Of a stretch of DNA of 6,640 nucleotides, positions 4,402-6,640 are shown piece after piece. The translations under genes were made by a program, and so were the position numbers. Source of the DNA: Pseudohongiella sp. (GTDB lineage: Bacteria > Pseudomonadota > Gammaproteobacteria > Pseudomonadales > Pseudohongiellaceae). The first letter of the stretch is position 1. Each line of letters begins with the position of its first letter. Under the pieces are notes generated by a model. That model saw only the letters and a list, made by a program, of their open reading frames with translations. It was not told where the DNA came from and made no database searches. The stretch is from contig JAUSPW010000092.1 of the NCBI GenBank assembly GCA_030652635.1, forward strand, positions 1 through 6,640, in the 5' to 3' direction.

Positions 4402-5265
4402 TTACTCCATACTCTGCTTCATGATCTGATCAAGGTAAGTGCTGGTGCGGGTCATTTCATAACGTCGGAATTTGATGCGAGGGTGCAATTCTCGCATCCT
4501 GGAGCTCAGCAATCCGTGCGCAGAGTGCAGCTGGGCATCCGTAATAATGCCGTTGATGTCACAATCGCGTGCCAGTTTCAGCAGCCGGTCAAAATTCACA
4601 ATAAAATTTTCGGTGTGAGTAATCCGGATCTGGGTACCGTAAAACAGAGGCATCAACTCTTCGCCACGCCCGGCCAGGGTCAGGAATCGGCGCGAGAATA
4701 TTTCAAAATCCCCTGTCGCAAACTGGTGCCACATTTCGGCAAAATCGGCCTCAGTAATGGAACCATCGCCTTGCGCACCTTTGCTGGATAACAAAAGCAG
4801 CCCGGTAATACCGCCAAGTTGCCGACGGGTATTGTCAGCAATTTTAAAAAAGGTTTCCTGTCTGGCATTACGCTCATTGGCGGACAGCGCCTCAGCCTGA
4901 CGGGCCGACACAATATTGCTGTGATACAGCTCTCGATTGTTTTGCGCCAGAATGGTCTGCTGGATAAACAGTCCTATCACCAGCCAGAGAAACGCCAGCG
5001 GTGCAAACGCACCTTCCAGAAAATTACCCATCTCGGCGATAGGCAAGCGCACAAACTCGTGCCAGCCAACCGCTCTTGAAATATACAGAGATCCAGCCAA
5101 CAACCAGAGCAGTGTTACGATCAACCCGAACTGAATCCGCCAGTCCTGGCGATAGAAATCTTTGACCTCAAGCTTGGGTGGTAAAAATGCACCCGGATCA
5201 TTCAGACGCTGATCTTGTCTTGTAGCATCGTGTTCCTGCTGACTGATTGTAACTTTGTTATTCAT
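4402..5265 (-). CDS. two-helix membrane protein of unknown function, upstream of the dioxygenase
   Basis: This 287-residue protein has a charged N-terminal tail (about 1-43), a membrane helix at about 44-62, a loop of some 24 residues and a second helix at about 86-105 (FAPLAFLWLVIGLFIQQ). A helical, charged linker and a cytoplasmic domain of about 150 residues follow, beginning with RQETFFKIADNTRRQL (135-150). The two-helix start followed by a 'Q-x-TFF' segment recalls, loosely, putative AbiC-like phage abortive-infection proteins, but also many uncharacterised marine proteobacterial proteins. I do not assign a function. The ATG at 5265 is chosen because a G-rich stretch (5275-5269) precedes it and the predicted promoter starts transcription near 5282. 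The ATG at 5304 lies upstream of that point and has no ribosome binding site. Its stop is 7 nt before the GTG of the dioxygenase gene, so the two form an operon. It is transcribed divergently from xseB. Confidence 0.7.
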   Translation of the reverse strand: MNNKVTISQQEHDATRQDQRLNDPGAFLPPKLEVKDFYRQDWRIQFGLIVTLLWLLAGSLYISRAVGWHEFVRLPIAEMGNFLEGAFAPLAFLWLVIGLFIQQTILAQNNRELYHSNIVSARQAEALSANERNARQETFFKIADNTRRQLGGITGLLLLSSKGAQGDGSITEADFAEMWHQFATGDFEIFSRRFLTLAGRGEELMPLFYGTQIRITHTENFIVNFDRLLKLARDCDINGIITDAQLHSAHGLLSSRMRELHPRIKFRRYEMTRTSTYLDQIMKQSME

Positions 5266-5288
5266 TTGCCCCCCCGAACGGAGGCGCC

Positions 5289-5318
5289 AGCATACTGCGC
5301 GCATCGTTCAAGGGTCAA
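5289..5318 (-). promoter_or_regulatory. sigma-70 promoter of the membrane protein-dioxygenase operon
   Basis: On the minus strand TTGACC (5318-5313, 5 of 6 matches) is followed by an 18-nt spacer and TATGCT (5294-5289, 4 of 6). Transcription would begin near 5282, giving a short leader before the ATG at 5265. This supports that start codon. The element lies back to back with the xseB promoter. Confidence 0.5.
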
Positions 5319-5335
5319 CGCCAGCACTGATTGAA

Positions 5336-5364
5336 TTGCCTTGCCAGGCCGAACAGCCGATAAT
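5336..5364 (+). promoter_or_regulatory. sigma-70 promoter of xseB-ispA
   Basis: TTGCCT (5336-5341, 4 of 6) is separated by exactly 17 nt from GATAAT (5359-5364, 5 of 6). Transcription would start near 5371, about 23 nt before the xseB ATG. GAGG at 5380-5383 in that leader is the ribosome binding site. Confidence 0.6.
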
Positions 5365-5393
5365 TCCCCTCTCACCAAAGAGGTCACCACACA

Positions 5394-5672
5394 ATGTCAG
5401 ACAATAACCAGGCACCTGCGTTTGAAGAAACACTGGCACAACTCGAAACACTGGTGTCGCGCATGGAAGATGGTCAGATGAGCCTGGAAGATGCACTCAG
5501 CGCTTTTGAGACCGGCATTAAACTCACACGCGATTGCCAACAAGCCTTACAACAGGCAGAGCTCAAAGTCCAAATGCTGACGCGTGCTGACGGCAATCCA
5601 GAAGCCTTTGATCTGACGAGCGCAGGGTTGGGAGCAAATTCTGCCAGCGCCATCAGCGCATCAGGAGACTGA
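5394..5672 (+). CDS. xseB: exodeoxyribonuclease VII small subunit
   Basis: This 92-residue protein is the small subunit of exonuclease VII, which degrades single-stranded DNA from both ends together with the large subunit XseA; several small subunits bind each XseA chain. The conserved core is seen at about residues 10-63: FEETLAQLETLVSRMEDG, then the SLEDAL and FETGIKL segments and CQQALQQAELKVQML. This is the family's helical hairpin. The last 30 residues, rich in Ala, Ser and Gly, look disordered and make the protein slightly longer than the roughly 80 residues typical of the family. The start is supported by GAGG 10 nt upstream and by the promoter at 5336-5364. The stop codon overlaps the ispA start (TGATG), so both genes are translated from one message. 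xseA is normally elsewhere and is not in this window. Confidence 0.95.
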   Translation: MSDNNQAPAFEETLAQLETLVSRMEDGQMSLEDALSAFETGIKLTRDCQQALQQAELKVQMLTRADGNPEAFDLTSAGLGANSASAISASGD

Positions 5673-6553
5673 TGGTGCACGCCGAACAACATGATGTGAC
5701 ATTGTTTCTGGCGCGTTGCCGTCAGCGCTGCGAAACGCACATGCAGGCCAGCCTCACTGGCTTGACTGCCATGCCTGATCGCTTGGTGGAGGCTATGCGC
5801 TACAGCAGTCTGCTAGGCGGCAAACGTATCCGCCCTTGTCTGATCTATGCCAGCGCCCAAGCACTGGGTGGCAAGCTGGATGCTGCAGACGCCGCTGCGA
5901 CGGCCGTTGAGTTTATCCATTGTTACTCGCTGATCCATGACGACCTGCCTGCCATGGATAATGATGATTTGCGCCGCGGCAAACCCACTCTCCACCGCGC
6001 CTTTGATGAAGCCACCGCGATTCTGGCTGGTGATGCCCTGCAAAGCCTGGCATTTCAGCTGCTGGCAGAAAATCAGCAGATTGATACCGATATCAGGCTT
6101 CAGATGCTGGCACTGTTGGCACGTGCAGCTGGCAGCGAAGGCATGATCGCGGGGCAAAGCATTGATCTGGCCGCCGTTGGTCAACAATTATCACTGGCGG
6201 AACTCGAAAATATGCACATGTTAAAAACCGGCGCACTGATACAGGCCAGTGTGGAACTCGGTGCGTTCAGTGCACATTGCCGTGATACGTCTGTGCTCAA
6301 TGCCCTGCGTGACTATTCGCGTTGCATCGGGCTTGCGTTTCAGGTGCACGACGACATTCTGGACGTGATCAGCAACACCGAAGTTCTGGGCAAACCACAG
6401 GGCTCCGATATTGCGCGCAATAAACCGACTTATGTCAGCTTGCTGGGGCTCGACGGTGCACAGTCAAAGGCTGAATCGCTGATTCATCAAGCGCATTCAG
6501 CACTGAATTGCATTGACGCCGACACCCGTTTATTACGCGATATCGCCACTTAG
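5672..6553 (+). CDS. ispA: (2E,6E)-farnesyl diphosphate synthase
   Basis: This 293-residue cytoplasmic enzyme joins isopentenyl diphosphate to dimethylallyl and then geranyl diphosphate to make farnesyl diphosphate. That product feeds ubiquinone side chains and undecaprenyl phosphate. All family landmarks are visible: GGKRIRP at 49-55 (binding of the diphosphate), the first aspartate-rich motif DDLPAMD at 90-96 followed by DDLRRG, GQSIDL at 161-166, KTG at 185-187, and the second aspartate-rich motif DDILD at 227-231. LGKPQGSD follows at 239-246. The length is close to the usual 295-300, though the C-terminus (RDIAT) is a little short. Residues just before the first motif (CYSLIHDD) fit a short-chain, C15-type synthase. 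The ATG overlaps the xseB stop by one base and has AGGAG 4 nt upstream, so translation is coupled. In gammaproteobacteria dxs usually follows; the window ends before it. Confidence 0.95.
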   Translation: MVHAEQHDVTLFLARCRQRCETHMQASLTGLTAMPDRLVEAMRYSSLLGGKRIRPCLIYASAQALGGKLDAADAAATAVEFIHCYSLIHDDLPAMDNDDLRRGKPTLHRAFDEATAILAGDALQSLAFQLLAENQQIDTDIRLQMLALLARAAGSEGMIAGQSIDLAAVGQQLSLAELENMHMLKTGALIQASVELGAFSAHCRDTSVLNALRDYSRCIGLAFQVHDDILDVISNTEVLGKPQGSDIARNKPTYVSLLGLDGAQSKAESLIHQAHSALNCIDADTRLLRDIAT

Positions 6554-6574
6554 ATCACTGCCCGACTACACTAG

Positions 6575-6607
6575 CGTTTGACTAATACCATACGTTTGAT
6601 TAACGTA
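6575..6607. repeat. tandem near-repeat and small palindrome after ispA
   Basis: CGTTTGACTAA (6575-6585) and CGTTTGATTAA (6593-6603) match at 10 of 11 positions with an 18-bp period. The second copy is part of a perfect 6-bp inverted repeat, TACGTT-TGATT-AACGTA (6591-6607). The remaining bases to 6640 hold no start codon on the + strand. The element may belong to the leader of the following gene, but no complete promoter pair could be supported. Confidence 0.4.
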
Positions 6608-6640
6608 GCCTATCCGTAAAAATCACCGGAAACTGACCGT

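Noticed and set aside
4483..5134. Several + strand open frames across the two-helix membrane protein gene
   Set aside because: They overlap each other and a well-supported minus-strand gene, lack ribosome binding sites and show no recognisable motifs, so they are shadow frames.
5266..5304. N-terminal extension of the two-helix membrane protein from an ATG at 5304
   Set aside because: No ribosome binding site precedes it and it lies upstream of the predicted transcription start near 5282.

Overview
The window looks like chromosomal DNA of a free-living, probably aquatic or marine, gammaproteobacterium. The gene pair xseB-ispA, overlapping at TGATG, is the usual gammaproteobacterial start of an xseB-ispA-dxs operon. 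The window also holds a HupE/UreJ-type membrane protein, a DUF6152 protein and an 'RTPDGKPDLNGIW' protein, families I associate with environmental Proteobacteria and Acidobacteria. No mobile element, CRISPR array, tRNA or rRNA was seen, and coding character is fairly even throughout.

Layout. (1) Bases 1-783, + strand: the 3' end of a HupE/UreJ_2-like membrane protein gene, then a single-pass membrane-anchored protein with its own strong ribosome binding site. (2) Bases 791-3577, - strand: four exported proteins read in the same direction, each with its own leader and mostly with hairpins between them. In transcription order they are a small secreted beta-rich protein (3224-3577), a lipoprotein of the RTPDG family (2177-3106), a DUF6152 protein (1410-1859) and a cytochrome c'-like monoheme protein (807-1259). 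(3) Bases 3723-5265, - strand: a two-gene unit of a two-helix membrane protein followed 7 nt later by a 2-oxoglutarate/Fe(II) dioxygenase starting at GTG. (4) Bases 5266-5393: a divergent promoter region. (5) Bases 5394-6553, + strand: xseB and ispA. The window then ends in the untranslated gap where dxs would normally follow.

How the genes fit together. xseB (exonuclease VII small subunit) and ispA (farnesyl diphosphate synthase) are housekeeping genes that share a promoter. The four exported proteins are probably separate transcription units around a periplasmic or outer-membrane theme; one carries heme and one may bind metal, but their shared function is unknown. The most interesting regulatory signal is a perfect FNR/ANR-type box (TTGAT-N4-ATCAA) at 1325-1338. 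It lies upstream of the cytochrome gene and is also the upper stem of the DUF6152 gene's terminator hairpin. I found no clear, fully new multi-gene system. The best leads are this dual-use FNR box/terminator, the possible N-terminal histidine metal site of the DUF6152 protein, and the unrecognised membrane protein coupled to the dioxygenase.
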